Source of the DNA: Lachnospiraceae bacterium
GTDB taxonomy: Bacteria > Bacillota > Clostridia > Lachnospirales > Lachnospiraceae
Assembly: GCA_004552595.1 (NCBI GenBank)
Contig: SFNX01000004.1
Location: 1 to 42,356, forward strand
DNA: 42,356 bases
Reading direction: 5' to 3'
The notes beneath the pieces are model-generated. The model ran no database searches. It was not told the DNA's origin and worked only from the letters and a program-made list of their open reading frames with translations. Below are positions 31,711 to 40,390 of the stretch, one piece after another. The position numbers were made by a program, and so were the translations under genes. Positions within the stretch are counted from its first letter, which is position 1, and every line of letters starts with the position of its first letter.

Positions 31711-32781
31711 TCAATCCTTAAGCTGATCTTCTGTATAGTATCCTGTGTCGATGAGGATTTCCTTGTAGTTGTTCTTATCTACAGGCTGTGGAGTACAGAG
31801 GTATGAAGGAACAACCATAACACCATTGTTGTACTGCTCTGTATCGTTGATTTCCGGCTCTGCACCTTCAAGAACTGCCTGAACCATTGTTACACACTTA
31901 GCTGCAAGGAGTCTTGTATCCTTAGCGATTGACATTGTCTGCTTGCCTGAGATAATGTGCTTTGTAGCCATAAGCTCTGCATCCTGACCTGTAATAAGTG
32001 GCCAGTTAGCATCTGTATATCCGGCACCTTCTAAAGCTGCCATACAACCATATGCAAGTCCATCGTAAGCTGTAGCACAGATGTTAAGGTCTTCGTCAGC
32101 GTAGTAACGTGTAAGAAGGTCTTCACATCTCTTCATTGCTGTCTGCTGATCCCATCTAAGAGTATTGTTTGATTCGAAGTCGATCTGACCTGACTTACAA
32201 ACAAGAGCGCCGTTATCAAGGTATGGCTGAATCTGCTCCATAAGTCCTGCGTAAAGCATGTGAGCATTGTTATCATCAGGTGAACCCATGAAAAGCTCGA
32301 TTGTCTTTGGAGCTGCAGGATCAAGACCTGCATTATCAACGATGTACTTACCGATTGCTGTACCAACACCCTTGTTATCGAATGTAGCGTAGTAAGAAAC
32401 AGCATCTGTATCCATAAGAAGTCTGTCATATGCGATAACAGGGATTCCTGCTTCCTTAGCCTGCTTTTCAACATTTACAAGAGCTGATGAGTCGATTGAA
32501 GCGATAACTAAGCAGTTACATCCTGATGCGATCATGTTCTCAATCTGTGAAACCTGAGCCTGTACATCATCTTCTGCATACTGAAGATCTACTGTATAGC
32601 CGAGCTCTTCGAGCTGTGACTTCATGTTAGAACCATCATTAATCCATCTCTCTGAAGACTGTGTAGGCATTGCTACACCAACTTTCTTACCACCCTTAGC
32701 TTTTCCTGCGCCACCGCAGCCAACTAAGAGAGTTGCAACCATTGCTACACTAAGAAGTGCACATAAAATTTTCTTTCCCAT
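31711..32781 (-). CDS. chvE: ChvE-like sugar-binding lipoprotein
   Basis: A 356-residue periplasmic-type binding protein of the ribose/galactose class (peripla_BP_4). The lipoprotein signal ends LVGC with lipid Cys22. Features are VGVAMPTQSSERWINDGSNMK, LVIASIDSSAL, IPVIAYDRLL, the hinge-area ATFDNKGVGTAIGKYI, and a late ITGQDAELMA. ChvE/MmsX-type proteins bind L-arabinose, D-galactose, D-xylose or D-glucose; arabinose is likely from the araR neighbours. A consensus promoter and a palindromic operator lie upstream. Confidence 0.92.
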   Translation of the reverse strand: MGKKILCALLSVAMVATLLVGCGGAGKAKGGKKVGVAMPTQSSERWINDGSNMKSQLEELGYTVDLQYAEDDVQAQVSQIENMIASGCNCLVIASIDSSALVNVEKQAKEAGIPVIAYDRLLMDTDAVSYYATFDNKGVGTAIGKYIVDNAGLDPAAPKTIELFMGSPDDNNAHMLYAGLMEQIQPYLDNGALVCKSGQIDFESNNTLRWDQQTAMKRCEDLLTRYYADEDLNICATAYDGLAYGCMAALEGAGYTDANWPLITGQDAELMATKHIISGKQTMSIAKDTRLLAAKCVTMVQAVLEGAEPEINDTEQYNNGVMVVPSYLCTPQPVDKNNYKEILIDTGYYTEDQLKD

Positions 32782-32799
32782 TGTAATCCTCCATTTGTT

Positions 32800-32816
32800 A
32801 TGTACAATTTGTACAT
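32800..32816. promoter_or_regulatory. Operator candidate in the chvE leader
   Basis: A perfect 17-base palindrome ATGTACAATTTGTACAT, with GTACAA and TTGTAC half sites around one T. It lies about 19 bases before the chvE ATG and about 36-52 bases downstream of the predicted start, so a bound repressor would block elongation. The half sites resemble the ATTTGTAC half sites known for B. subtilis AraR. Confidence 0.7.
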
Positions 32817-32858
32817 TTTTTTACCTCTCCGCACACGTATTATGTACGATATGCTCTT

Positions 32859-32887
32859 ATTGTATACGAATGGTGTACATATGTCAA
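32859..32887 (-). promoter_or_regulatory. Promoter of the chvE-mmsA-mmsB operon
   Basis: TTGACA (32882-32887) and TACAAT (32859-32864) are 17 bases apart on the minus strand, a near-consensus vegetative promoter predicting a start near 32852. Confidence 0.87.
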
Positions 32888-32893
32888 ATAGAA

Positions 32894-32939
32894 ATTATAC
32901 AATTTGTACACTTTTTTAGCAATATTTGTATATGTACAA
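32894..32939. promoter_or_regulatory. Operator candidates upstream of the chvE promoter
   Basis: Two sites: TATACAATTTGTACA at about 32896-32910 (15 bases, one mismatched pair, same layout as the leader site) and TTGTATATGTACAA at 32926-32939 (TTGTA-N4-TACAA). With the leader site they bracket the promoter, as in AraR systems where distant operators cooperate. Confidence 0.6.
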
Positions 32940-32985
32940 TTTATAAAATATTGTATTTCCAATATCTTAAACGTTTTCGAATAAA

Positions 32986-33020
32986 ATAAAAAAAAGGAAG
33001 GGCAAATAATTTTGCCCTTC
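32986..33020 (-). terminator. Terminator of the long yaaO-to-asnS run
   Basis: Ten pairs GAAGGGCAAA/TTTGCCCTTC with a four-base loop, followed on the minus strand by CTTTTTTTTATTTTATT. Confidence 0.92.
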
Positions 33021-33043
33021 TTGTACACGTTACTATGTGATAA

Positions 33044-33538
33044 TTATAATGGTTTTGCCCCTGCTTTTTCCTGTGCTTTTTCAAGAGCCTGCTTGAAGAA
33101 ACCTTTCTTTTTCTTTGGTACATTGTTTGCAATACTTCCGTGAATTCCTTTAACTCCCGTTAAATAAATTCCACTTACTGTTGCTTTTACTTCTTTTTTA
33201 ACAGGTACCTGATCGAAAATCCTCTCGTCACATACAAGAGTTACAATCTGTGGACCTGCTTTTGCTTTTACGATAGGCAGCTTAGACCCTCTTAAATACT
33301 TTGGAGTCTGGTCTATTACTGCCTGTGGAAGTCCGGATTCTTTAATCTTTACACGTTTTTTGTCAATAATAAGCATTGAAACGGTCTGCTTCATAGCATC
33401 AATCTGAGCCTGCTGATCTGCCTGCTTAGCCTGAGCTTTTTTTCCGAGAAAATACAGTGCCACAATAGCTGCAAGTAAAACTACCGTAATAACTATCAGC
33501 ACAATGGTTAGTGTTGATGGTGCAAGTATAACTGCCAT
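33044..33538 (-). CDS. Membrane-anchored protein of unknown function
   Basis: A 164-residue protein. One transmembrane helix lies at about 9-31 (STLTIVLIVITVVLLAAIVALYF), then a short coiled-coil-like stretch (AKQADQQAQIDAMKQTVSML), a beta-rich middle (KAKAGPQIVTLVCDERIFDQVPV, VKATVSGIYLTGVKGI), and a basic tail with PKKKKGFFKQALEKAQ. The predicted layout is N-terminus outside and the bulk in the cytoplasm. I do not recognise a named family. It lies 18 bases after asnS and before the terminator, so it is made with the synthetases. Possible link to ribosomes or nucleic acid from the basic tail is a guess. Confidence 0.75.
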   Translation of the reverse strand: MAVILAPSTLTIVLIVITVVLLAAIVALYFLGKKAQAKQADQQAQIDAMKQTVSMLIIDKKRVKIKESGLPQAVIDQTPKYLRGSKLPIVKAKAGPQIVTLVCDERIFDQVPVKKEVKATVSGIYLTGVKGIHGSIANNVPKKKKGFFKQALEKAQEKAGAKPL

Positions 33539-33556
33539 TTATTTTGCCTCCTTATA

Positions 33557-34951
33557 TTAAATATCACAATTATTAACTGTTCTTGGGAACGGAAGAACGT
33601 CACGAATATTGCTCATACCGGTCAAGTACATTACACATCTTTCAAATCCAAGTCCAAATCCTGCATGTCTTGCTGAACCATATTTACGAAGATCTAAATA
33701 GAAGTCATAATCTTCTTTATTAAGTCCCATTTCTTCCATTCTCTTAACAAGCTTATTATAATCGTCCTCTCTTTGAGAACCGCCAATAATTTCTCCAATT
33801 CCCGGAACAAGACAGTCCATTGCAGCAACAGTTTTTCCATCTTCATTAAGCTTCATGTAAAATGCTTTAATCTCCTTTGGATAATCTGTTACAAATACAG
33901 GACGTTTAAATTCTTCTTCTGTTAAAAATCTTTCATGCTCAGTCTGTAAATCACATCCCCAGCTTACCTTGTAATCGAATTTATCATTGTTCTTTTCTAA
34001 TATTTTAATCGCATCTGTATATGTACAACGTGCAAAATCAGAAGTCATAACATGATTAAGTCTTTCAAGAAGCCCTTTATCGACAAATGAATTGAAGAAG
34101 TTCATCTCCTCCTTAGCATTATCGAGAACATATTTGATTATGTATTTAATCATTGCCTCAGCAACATCCATATCATCTTCAAGATCTGCAAAAGCCATCT
34201 CAGGCTCAATCATCCAGAACTCTGCTGCATGACGTGTTGTATTTGAGTTTTCTGCCCTGAATGTTGGTCCGAATGTATATATGTTCTTAAATGCCATTGC
34301 AAAAGTTTCACCGTTAAGCTGTCCTGATACAGTAAGATTAGTAGGCTTATTAAAGAAATCTTTTGAATAATCAACTGCTCCATCCTCAGTAACCGGCATA
34401 TCTGCTAATGGAAGTGTAGTTACCTGGAACATTTCTCCGGCACCTTCACAGTCACTTCCTGTGATAATTGGAGTATGTACATACACAAAATCTCTCTGCT
34501 GGAAAAATTCATGAATAGCCATTGCAATTAATGAACGTACCCTGAATGTAGCCTGGAATGTATTTGTTCTTGGGCGAAGGTGGGTTATTGTTCTTAAGTA
34601 TTCCATTGAATGACGTTTCTTCTGAAGTGGATAATCAGGTGTTGATTCACCTTCAATCACAATTTCATCAGCCTGGATTTCAAAAGGCTGTTTAGCCTCT
34701 GGCGTAGGAACAAGCTGACCTTTTACAATAAGTGCGGCACCAACATTTAATTTGGATATTTTCTCGAAATTGTCAAGCTTATCAGAATAAACAATTTGGA
34801 GAGGCTCAAAAAATGTTCCGTCATTTAACACAATAAATCCGAAAGTCTTAGAGTCTCTGATACTTCTTACCCATCCGCCTACAGAAATCTGCGTATTAAG
34901 GTATTTTTCTTTTTGCTTGAATAATTCTCTTACAGATACTAATTTTTCCAT
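33557..34951 (-). CDS. asnS: Asparaginyl-tRNA synthetase
   Basis: A 464-residue class II synthetase. An N-terminal OB-fold (ISVGGWVRSIRDSKTFGFIVLNDG) binds the anticodon; motif 2 is TFRAENSNTTRHAAEFWMIEPE and motif 3 GFGLGFERCVMYLTG. IGEIIGGSQRE and the asparaginyl-specific SPRT-less C-terminus separate it from AspRS. The ATG has AGAGGT upstream. It lies 41 bases after hisS with no T-box leader between, so it depends on the upstream transcript. Confidence 0.95.
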   Translation of the reverse strand: MEKLVSVRELFKQKEKYLNTQISVGGWVRSIRDSKTFGFIVLNDGTFFEPLQIVYSDKLDNFEKISKLNVGAALIVKGQLVPTPEAKQPFEIQADEIVIEGESTPDYPLQKKRHSMEYLRTITHLRPRTNTFQATFRVRSLIAMAIHEFFQQRDFVYVHTPIITGSDCEGAGEMFQVTTLPLADMPVTEDGAVDYSKDFFNKPTNLTVSGQLNGETFAMAFKNIYTFGPTFRAENSNTTRHAAEFWMIEPEMAFADLEDDMDVAEAMIKYIIKYVLDNAKEEMNFFNSFVDKGLLERLNHVMTSDFARCTYTDAIKILEKNNDKFDYKVSWGCDLQTEHERFLTEEEFKRPVFVTDYPKEIKAFYMKLNEDGKTVAAMDCLVPGIGEIIGGSQREDDYNKLVKRMEEMGLNKEDYDFYLDLRKYGSARHAGFGLGFERCVMYLTGMSNIRDVLPFPRTVNNCDI

Positions 34952-34992
34952 AATAATTACCTCTTGTTTTATATTTACCGTAAAACGGTATA

Positions 34993-36345
34993 TTACATAT
35001 TTACTATTCTCTCACTGCATAAATTATTTCTTGCCGCAAGGATTTTATCTATTGCAGCTGATAGGTCGAGAGTTTCCTGCGTACCTTCATTCATATTCTT
35101 TAATGATACCTTGTTTTCAGCAATCTCATCTTCGCCTAATAAAATACAGAAAGGAATTGAAAGCTTATTTCCATATGTAAGCTTTTTCTTAAACTTTCCA
35201 TCTTCTAAGTATATCTGCGTACTGATATTGCTGTTTCTAAGCTTTGAAGCTGTTTCAACTGCTACAGAAACATCTTCGGTAAACGGAATAACAAGTACTT
35301 CTACAGGATTTTCGAATGTTCTGTTAAGAAATTCATTTTCTGAAAGAACATGGAATAATCTTGTGAGACCTATTGAAATTCCAACACCCGGAAGAGATTT
35401 CTTAGTATAATATTCCGCAAGATTATCATATCTTCCGCCACTGCATACACTTCCGTATTCCGGGTGATCTTTTATGAATGTCTCATAAACCGTTCCCGTA
35501 TAATAATCAAGACCTCTTGCAATTGTTAAATCAATCTTAAAATAATCTTTTGGAACGCCAAATTTTTCTATATAGTCAGTAACCTGTACTAATTCTTCAA
35601 TTCCCTTATCAAAAATTTCGTTTCTTCCTTTATATTCGGAAAGCATATTTGCAACTTCTGAATTACTTCCCTTAAATGTAAGTACAGATATAATGGTATC
35701 AACTGTGTCTTTATCTACACCGATATCAGCAAGCTCTGACTTAACATTTTCTACACCTATTTTGTCGATTTTGTCAATAATGCGCATTACATCTGTAGCA
35801 TTATCCTTTAACCCATACATGTCAAAAAGGCCGTTAAGTACTTTTCTGTTGTTAATTCTTATTACGAAATTATCAATTCCAAGACTGTTAAAAATCGAAT
35901 AAATTATACTTGGTATTTCAGCATCATTTAATATACCTAGTTCTCCGTCACCGATTATATCAATGTCTGCCTGATAAAATTCTCTGAATCGTCCCTTCTG
36001 AGCACGCTCTCCTCTGTATACCTTTCCTATCTGGTATCTTCTGAACGGAAAAACAAGATCCGAATAGTTCTTTGCAACATATTTTGCAAGCGGTACAGTT
36101 AAATCAAATCTCATTGTGAGATCTGTATCTCCCTTATTGAATCTATAAATCTGCTTTTCAGTTTCTCCGCCTGCCTTTGCCAATAATATTTTAGAGTCCT
36201 CCAGTATTGGCGTATCAAGTGGGAAAAATCCGTAATTTGTATATGTTTTCTCAAGAGTATTTCTTATTTTATCGAAAATAACCTGGTCCTTTGGTAACAA
36301 TTCCATAAAACCGGACAAAGTCCTTGGTGTAATAATCTCACTCAT
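34993..36345 (-). CDS. hisS: Histidyl-tRNA synthetase
   Basis: A 450-residue class IIa synthetase. Motif 2 reads PFRRYQIGKVYRGERAQKGRFREFYQADIDIIG with its catalytic Arg; the histidine A loop GLDYYTGTVYETF and motif 3 region GVGISIGLTRL follow, then an anticodon-binding domain. The family start TPRTLSGFMELLP is present. It begins 20 bases after the transpeptidase gene with GAGG before the ATG. No T-box is seen. Confidence 0.94.
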   Translation of the reverse strand: MSEIITPRTLSGFMELLPKDQVIFDKIRNTLEKTYTNYGFFPLDTPILEDSKILLAKAGGETEKQIYRFNKGDTDLTMRFDLTVPLAKYVAKNYSDLVFPFRRYQIGKVYRGERAQKGRFREFYQADIDIIGDGELGILNDAEIPSIIYSIFNSLGIDNFVIRINNRKVLNGLFDMYGLKDNATDVMRIIDKIDKIGVENVKSELADIGVDKDTVDTIISVLTFKGSNSEVANMLSEYKGRNEIFDKGIEELVQVTDYIEKFGVPKDYFKIDLTIARGLDYYTGTVYETFIKDHPEYGSVCSGGRYDNLAEYYTKKSLPGVGISIGLTRLFHVLSENEFLNRTFENPVEVLVIPFTEDVSVAVETASKLRNSNISTQIYLEDGKFKKKLTYGNKLSIPFCILLGEDEIAENKVSLKNMNEGTQETLDLSAAIDKILAARNNLCSERIVNM

Positions 36346-36365
36346 AAATATTCCTCATCTTTCTT

Positions 36366-37229
36366 TTATTCTACAGGCACAAGCCATGGATTCTCTTTCG
36401 TTAAATCTGTCGGATCCCAGTCTCTGAAAGAAGACTTAGTATCGAGCTTTATTGGCTCAGGAGTTCCAAGCGGATCAGTGCTTGCATTCCCCGAATACAC
36501 TTCAACCTCTGTTCCTCTCTTACAGTTATCAAATATCCATTTTGCATCTGCAACTGCAAGTCTTATACACCCAAGTGAAGCAGGCTTTCCAAGCTTATTA
36601 TAATCCTGCCATTCAAGCGAATTTTTCTTAGTCTTATAATACGGAACCGAATGGAACATTATCGACTTATTAAATCTTACCGCATATCTTCCGTAGGTAT
36701 TATCTACCATAAGTCTCCAATCATAGTAATCCGATGTCTTATAGCCTTTGCCTTCAGGAGTCTCATGTCCTTCTCTTCCGATTGAACAAACCATTGCCTT
36801 ATACGGCGTTAATTTTCCATTCTCTTCCTTAATATAGATTGTAACAGTGCAGGTTGTTTTATTGACTTTAATATAATAGTCATAATCCTTTGTAGGCTTT
36901 TTTCTACTTCCCTGCCATTTAGGATAAACCTTCACACTATCCTCTGCCTCAGCTTCCTTATCTTCCTCAAAAACCTGCTCAGGCTCAGTAAAGAATACTT
37001 CATCATCATAATCACTTGATGGAATAACTGCCTGTCCATTCGCAGTATTTAAATCAGATATTGCTGTTCCTGCCGGATTAAGGATACCGGTTATATCAGT
37101 TCCTGCCGGATTAATATTACCGGTGATATCTGCTTCTAACGCACTAACATCTGTAATAACACTAAAACATATAATTATCGCAACTAATGGTGCAAATAAT
37201 TTTTTTACTATATTATTTATAAAATTCAT
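36366..37229 (-). CDS. Exported L,D-transpeptidase (YkuD domain)
   Basis: A 287-residue cell-wall enzyme. Signal peptide at about 1-33 (PLVAIIICFSVITDVSALEA). Residues 34-44 and 45-55 are a tandem repeat (DITGNINPAGT, DITGILNPAGT) with a decayed third unit, then an acidic linker to about 100. The YkuD domain (about 118-256) has H193 in IMFHSVPY and the catalytic C221 in SLGCIRL. It makes 3-3 peptidoglycan cross-links or anchors wall proteins. The repeat and acidic region may act as a wall spacer, which is an inference. It lies two bases after the DUF1934 gene, before hisS. Confidence 0.92.
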   Translation of the reverse strand: MNFINNIVKKLFAPLVAIIICFSVITDVSALEADITGNINPAGTDITGILNPAGTAISDLNTANGQAVIPSSDYDDEVFFTEPEQVFEEDKEAEAEDSVKVYPKWQGSRKKPTKDYDYYIKVNKTTCTVTIYIKEENGKLTPYKAMVCSIGREGHETPEGKGYKTSDYYDWRLMVDNTYGRYAVRFNKSIMFHSVPYYKTKKNSLEWQDYNKLGKPASLGCIRLAVADAKWIFDNCKRGTEVEVYSGNASTDPLGTPEPIKLDTKSSFRDWDPTDLTKENPWLVPVE

Positions 37230-37230
37230 T

Positions 37231-37659
37231 TTATTTTCCCGTAGCCTGTATTTTCATTTTTATATTGCAGTCTGCAAGATATTCACAATTTGCATCAATT
37301 GAATAGTCAACATTTACACTTATTTCATCTTCTAATTCTTCAACGGAAATATTTGATGCATCAAGTCCAATTACAATACTTCCAAACGGCGTATTATAAT
37401 TTGTAACATTTTTTTTGTTTTCTTCAAAAACCATGGAAGTGTTAATTGCTCCACTCTTTGTGAGCTGGAAAAAAGAATCGCCAAATTTAATAGTATTCTT
37501 TGTAGTTCCGCTTATTCCTTCCATTATCTCATCATATATCACGTAATGCTTATTATTCTTTTTGTAGTAATTACCTCTTGTAATAAGCTCAATTGGCTCA
37601 TCATTTGAACGGTCATTAAACTGCATTCCCGTAATATTTAAAATAACATCTTTTGTCAT
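37231..37659 (-). CDS. DUF1934 protein (YwiB-like)
   Basis: A 142-residue beta-rich protein. The layout DVILNITGMQFN, then ELITRGNYYKKNNKHYVIYDE, GTTKNTIKFGDSFFQLTKSG, and a last strand NIKMKIQATGK fits DUF1934/YwiB, a calycin-like barrel of unknown role. In other Firmicutes YwiB lies next to argS; here it lies between a tRNA methyltransferase and an L,D-transpeptidase. AAGGA precedes the ATG. Confidence 0.85.
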   Translation of the reverse strand: MTKDVILNITGMQFNDRSNDEPIELITRGNYYKKNNKHYVIYDEIMEGISGTTKNTIKFGDSFFQLTKSGAINTSMVFEENKKNVTNYNTPFGSIVIGLDASNISVEELEDEISVNVDYSIDANCEYLADCNIKMKIQATGK

Positions 37660-37699
37660 AAATAATCCTTAATTCAATATTAAATACAGTAAAATACAA

Positions 37700-38470
37700 T
37701 TACATATTATATATTTTGTATATCTCTTGCGTATATTCACCTTTATTTGAATACACGATAAGAGGGCTTAGCACCTTAAGTCTTGATCTTGCGCCTTTTA
37801 TTGCTTCTATCAATACCATGTTTGGCTCTTTGTCAACATACGGATGAACCATTCTCATTGTCTTTGGTTCTAAATTATATTTTCTAAACGTCTCAAATAT
37901 TTCTACAAGACGAAACGGTCTGTGTACCATGTAAAAACGACCGCTTACCTTTAAAAGCTTAGCCCCTTCTTTAATTACATCATCAAGGGTACACAATATT
38001 TCGTGCCTTGCAATAGCCTTTTCATTGTCCTCATTACCCTCTCCCGCCGATTCAATCATATACGGTGGATTTGAAGTAATAACGTCAAAGCTCTCTCTTT
38101 TGAAAAATTTAAGTGAATCTTTAATGTCACCGTTTACTATTTCAATACGATTTTCAAGACCGTTAAGCGTCACCGACCTATTTGCCATATCAGCACTTTC
38201 CTGTTGAATTTCAAGACCTGTAAAATGACGCCCCCTGGTTTTTGCACTTAAAAGTATCGGAATAATTCCTGTTCCTGTACCGATATCAAGTACTATTTCA
38301 TCTTTCTTAACCTTGGAAAAGTCAGAAAGCAAAACAGCATCTATTCCAAAACAAAACTTTTCTTTGTTCTGAATAATTTTAAGGCCGTCTCTTTGTAAAT
38401 CATCTATTCTCTCACCGTCTTTTATTAATCCGGCCTCCATATAAGAACTAATCAAGTTTTGTTCCCTCAT
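37700..38470 (-). CDS. tRNA1(Val) (adenine37-N6)-methyltransferase-like (TrmN6/YabB)
   Basis: A 256-residue SAM methyltransferase. The SAM-binding DIGTGTGIIPILLS (about 61-74) and the adenine-N6 motif NPPYMI mark the class, and the N-terminal FCFGIDAVLLSDF is typical of YfiC/YabB. It lies after ricT, as yabB does near yaaT in B. subtilis. The first ATG overlaps ricT by 23 bases; a second ATG ten codons in (38440) would lie seven bases past that stop. Neither has a clear ribosome site. Confidence 0.87.
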   Translation of the reverse strand: MREQNLISSYMEAGLIKDGERIDDLQRDGLKIIQNKEKFCFGIDAVLLSDFSKVKKDEIVLDIGTGTGIIPILLSAKTRGRHFTGLEIQQESADMANRSVTLNGLENRIEIVNGDIKDSLKFFKRESFDVITSNPPYMIESAGEGNEDNEKAIARHEILCTLDDVIKEGAKLLKVSGRFYMVHRPFRLVEIFETFRKYNLEPKTMRMVHPYVDKEPNMVLIEAIKGARSRLKVLSPLIVYSNKGEYTQEIYKIYNM

Positions 38471-39350
38471 CTTGTTTTTCTAAAAGTTTAAGCTGCTCCA
38501 TTTCTTCTTTCGAAAGCTTCTGATTATCTTTTCTGTGACGAGATTTGAATTTAAGGCGATCGACATGGTATTCTCTTATTTCTTTCTCGTCACCTTCTTC
38601 TATTACAACCTTAACGAGCTGTCTTAACACGTTTACTCCGCTGACTTCTCCTTTAAATCCATCATCCGTAGTTACCCTGTCACCTACACATGGCAGCTTT
38701 TTGTTTAATTCCTCATATGTTTCTTCTTCATTTTTAAGACAACACATAAGTCTTCCGCAAATTCCCGATATTTTTGTCGGATTCAATGAAAGAGACTGTT
38801 CCTTTGCCATCTTAATCGATACAGGCACAAAATCCGAAAGATAGCTGTGACAGCAAAGAGCACGTCCACATACTCCGATTCCACCAAGTATTTTTGTCTC
38901 ATCTCTCACACCGATCTGTCTTAATTCGATTCGTGTTCTGAAAACAGATGCAAGATCTTTAACAAGTTCTCTGAAATCAACTCGTCCGTCTGCTGTAAAA
39001 TAGAACAACACCTTGTTATTGTCAAATGTATATTCTGCATCAATAAGCTTCATTTCAAGGTTGTGTTTTATCACCTTTTCATGACAGATTTTTAATGCTT
39101 CTTTTTCCTTATCTCTGTTCTTCTTATTAGTCTCAGCATCAGCATCTGTCGCTTTTCTTATTATAGGCTTAAGAGGCTGAATTACCTTCTCGTCTTCGAT
39201 TTCTCTGTTAGGAAGAATAACAGTACCGTATTCAACTCCTCTTGCCGTTTCGACAATTACATGATCTCCTTTTTTGAACTGAGTATCTTTTGGGCTGAAA
39301 TAATATATTTTTCCGGCCGTTCTGAACCTAACACCAATTACTGTTGTCAT
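38448..39350 (-). CDS. ricT: PSP1-domain protein RicT (YaaT)
   Basis: A 300-residue protein with a PSP1 C-terminal domain. Cysteine-rich motifs GVCGRALCCHSYL and GICGRLMCCLKNEE are the iron-sulfur ligands of RicT, which in B. subtilis works with RicA and RicF to aid mRNA maturation by RNase Y. ricA and ricF are not in the window. The start overlaps the holB stop by four bases. A charged tail (about 265-300) may interact with partners. Confidence 0.92.
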   Translation of the reverse strand: MTTVIGVRFRTAGKIYYFSPKDTQFKKGDHVIVETARGVEYGTVILPNREIEDEKVIQPLKPIIRKATDADAETNKKNRDKEKEALKICHEKVIKHNLEMKLIDAEYTFDNNKVLFYFTADGRVDFRELVKDLASVFRTRIELRQIGVRDETKILGGIGVCGRALCCHSYLSDFVPVSIKMAKEQSLSLNPTKISGICGRLMCCLKNEEETYEELNKKLPCVGDRVTTDDGFKGEVSGVNVLRQLVKVVIEEGDEKEIREYHVDRLKFKSRHRKDNQKLSKEEMEQLKLLEKQDEGTKLD

Positions 39351-40387
39351 TTACTTATCTCCTGTATATTAATTAATAGAAGCTCCATAGTTGCTTCATA
39401 GTTTATAAACGATCTTATTTTTCCTCTGGCATCTTCTATTTCATGAAATATCTTATCAAGTGCGTCGAATCTGAAAAATCCTGCCTGAATAGCTATTTCT
39501 GTTTTGTGATTTCTAAAAATCAATCCTTCAATATCATCAGTTGCCTTATACAATAGAATGTCTCTGTACCAAAGCATAAAAATATCAAATACATCCTCAG
39601 GACCATATTTTGATTTGGTTTTTGTTTTTTTCTTTTTATCTCTTCCTGTCAAAATACAAATAGTATCAACAGCTTCTAATATCCGTCTGTAACCTGTCCT
39701 TGGAATATCTATCAGAATATCTGTAATACTGTCCTGGAAATTGATAAATTCATCATCATCAAGCAAAAGCTTTGCTCTTCCGACATTACCGCCTGCAATT
39801 GCAGTAATAATATCTATACTGTCTTCTGAAACGCCACCCTTTTCACGAAGAAACTGCTTTATGATATTATCTTTAACCGGCCTCATATTTAATATGATAC
39901 ATCTCGAAATTATTGTAGGAAGAAGCCTTTCAACGTTAGTTGTAGTAAGAAGAAGCACTGCATACTTAGGTGGTTCTTCAAGCGTTTTAAGAATTGCATT
40001 TTGTGCCTGCACATTCATCTTGTCGGCATCTTCAATAATGTATACTTTATGATGTCCGTTATAAGGTCTGTCATACATCGAATCAATAATCTGGCTTCTT
40101 ATTTCATCAATACGGATAATGTCTGCCTTTTTTTCAGTATCTCTTATAAGCTTAATAAAATCCGGATTGCATTTATTTGTAATCTTTGTACAGCTTTTGC
40201 ATTTCATGCACGGCTTTTCATCTTCACCTTCACACATTACAGACATTGCAAATGTTTCAGCAAGCATTGATTTTCCGGTGCTTTTTTCACCGTTAATAAT
40301 GTAGGCATGACTTACCGTATTATTTTTAACAGCGTTTATGAAATGCTCTTTTATATGCTGTTGTCCGATGATATCTGAATATTTCAT
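39347..40387 (-). CDS. holB: DNA polymerase III delta-prime subunit
   Basis: A 346-residue clamp-loader subunit. A GEKSTGKSMLAE P-loop at about 33-44, the zinc cysteines CEGEDEKPCMKCKSC, and the later EDADKMNVQAQNAILKTLEEPP and SRC (TIISRCIIL) are all typical of HolB/DnaX. It lies between yaaR and ricT exactly as in B. subtilis. It begins three bases after the yaaR stop. Confidence 0.9.
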   Translation of the reverse strand: MKYSDIIGQQHIKEHFINAVKNNTVSHAYIINGEKSTGKSMLAETFAMSVMCEGEDEKPCMKCKSCTKITNKCNPDFIKLIRDTEKKADIIRIDEIRSQIIDSMYDRPYNGHHKVYIIEDADKMNVQAQNAILKTLEEPPKYAVLLLTTTNVERLLPTIISRCIILNMRPVKDNIIKQFLREKGGVSEDSIDIITAIAGGNVGRAKLLLDDDEFINFQDSITDILIDIPRTGYRRILEAVDTICILTGRDKKKKTKTKSKYGPEDVFDIFMLWYRDILLYKATDDIEGLIFRNHKTEIAIQAGFFRFDALDKIFHEIEDARGKIRSFINYEATMELLLINIQEISK

Positions 40388-40390
40388 ATT

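Noticed and set aside
34952..34992. T-box riboswitch before asnS, or before hisS
   Set aside because: The gaps are 41 and 20 bases, far too short for a T-box, and no AGGGTGG-like T-box sequence is present.
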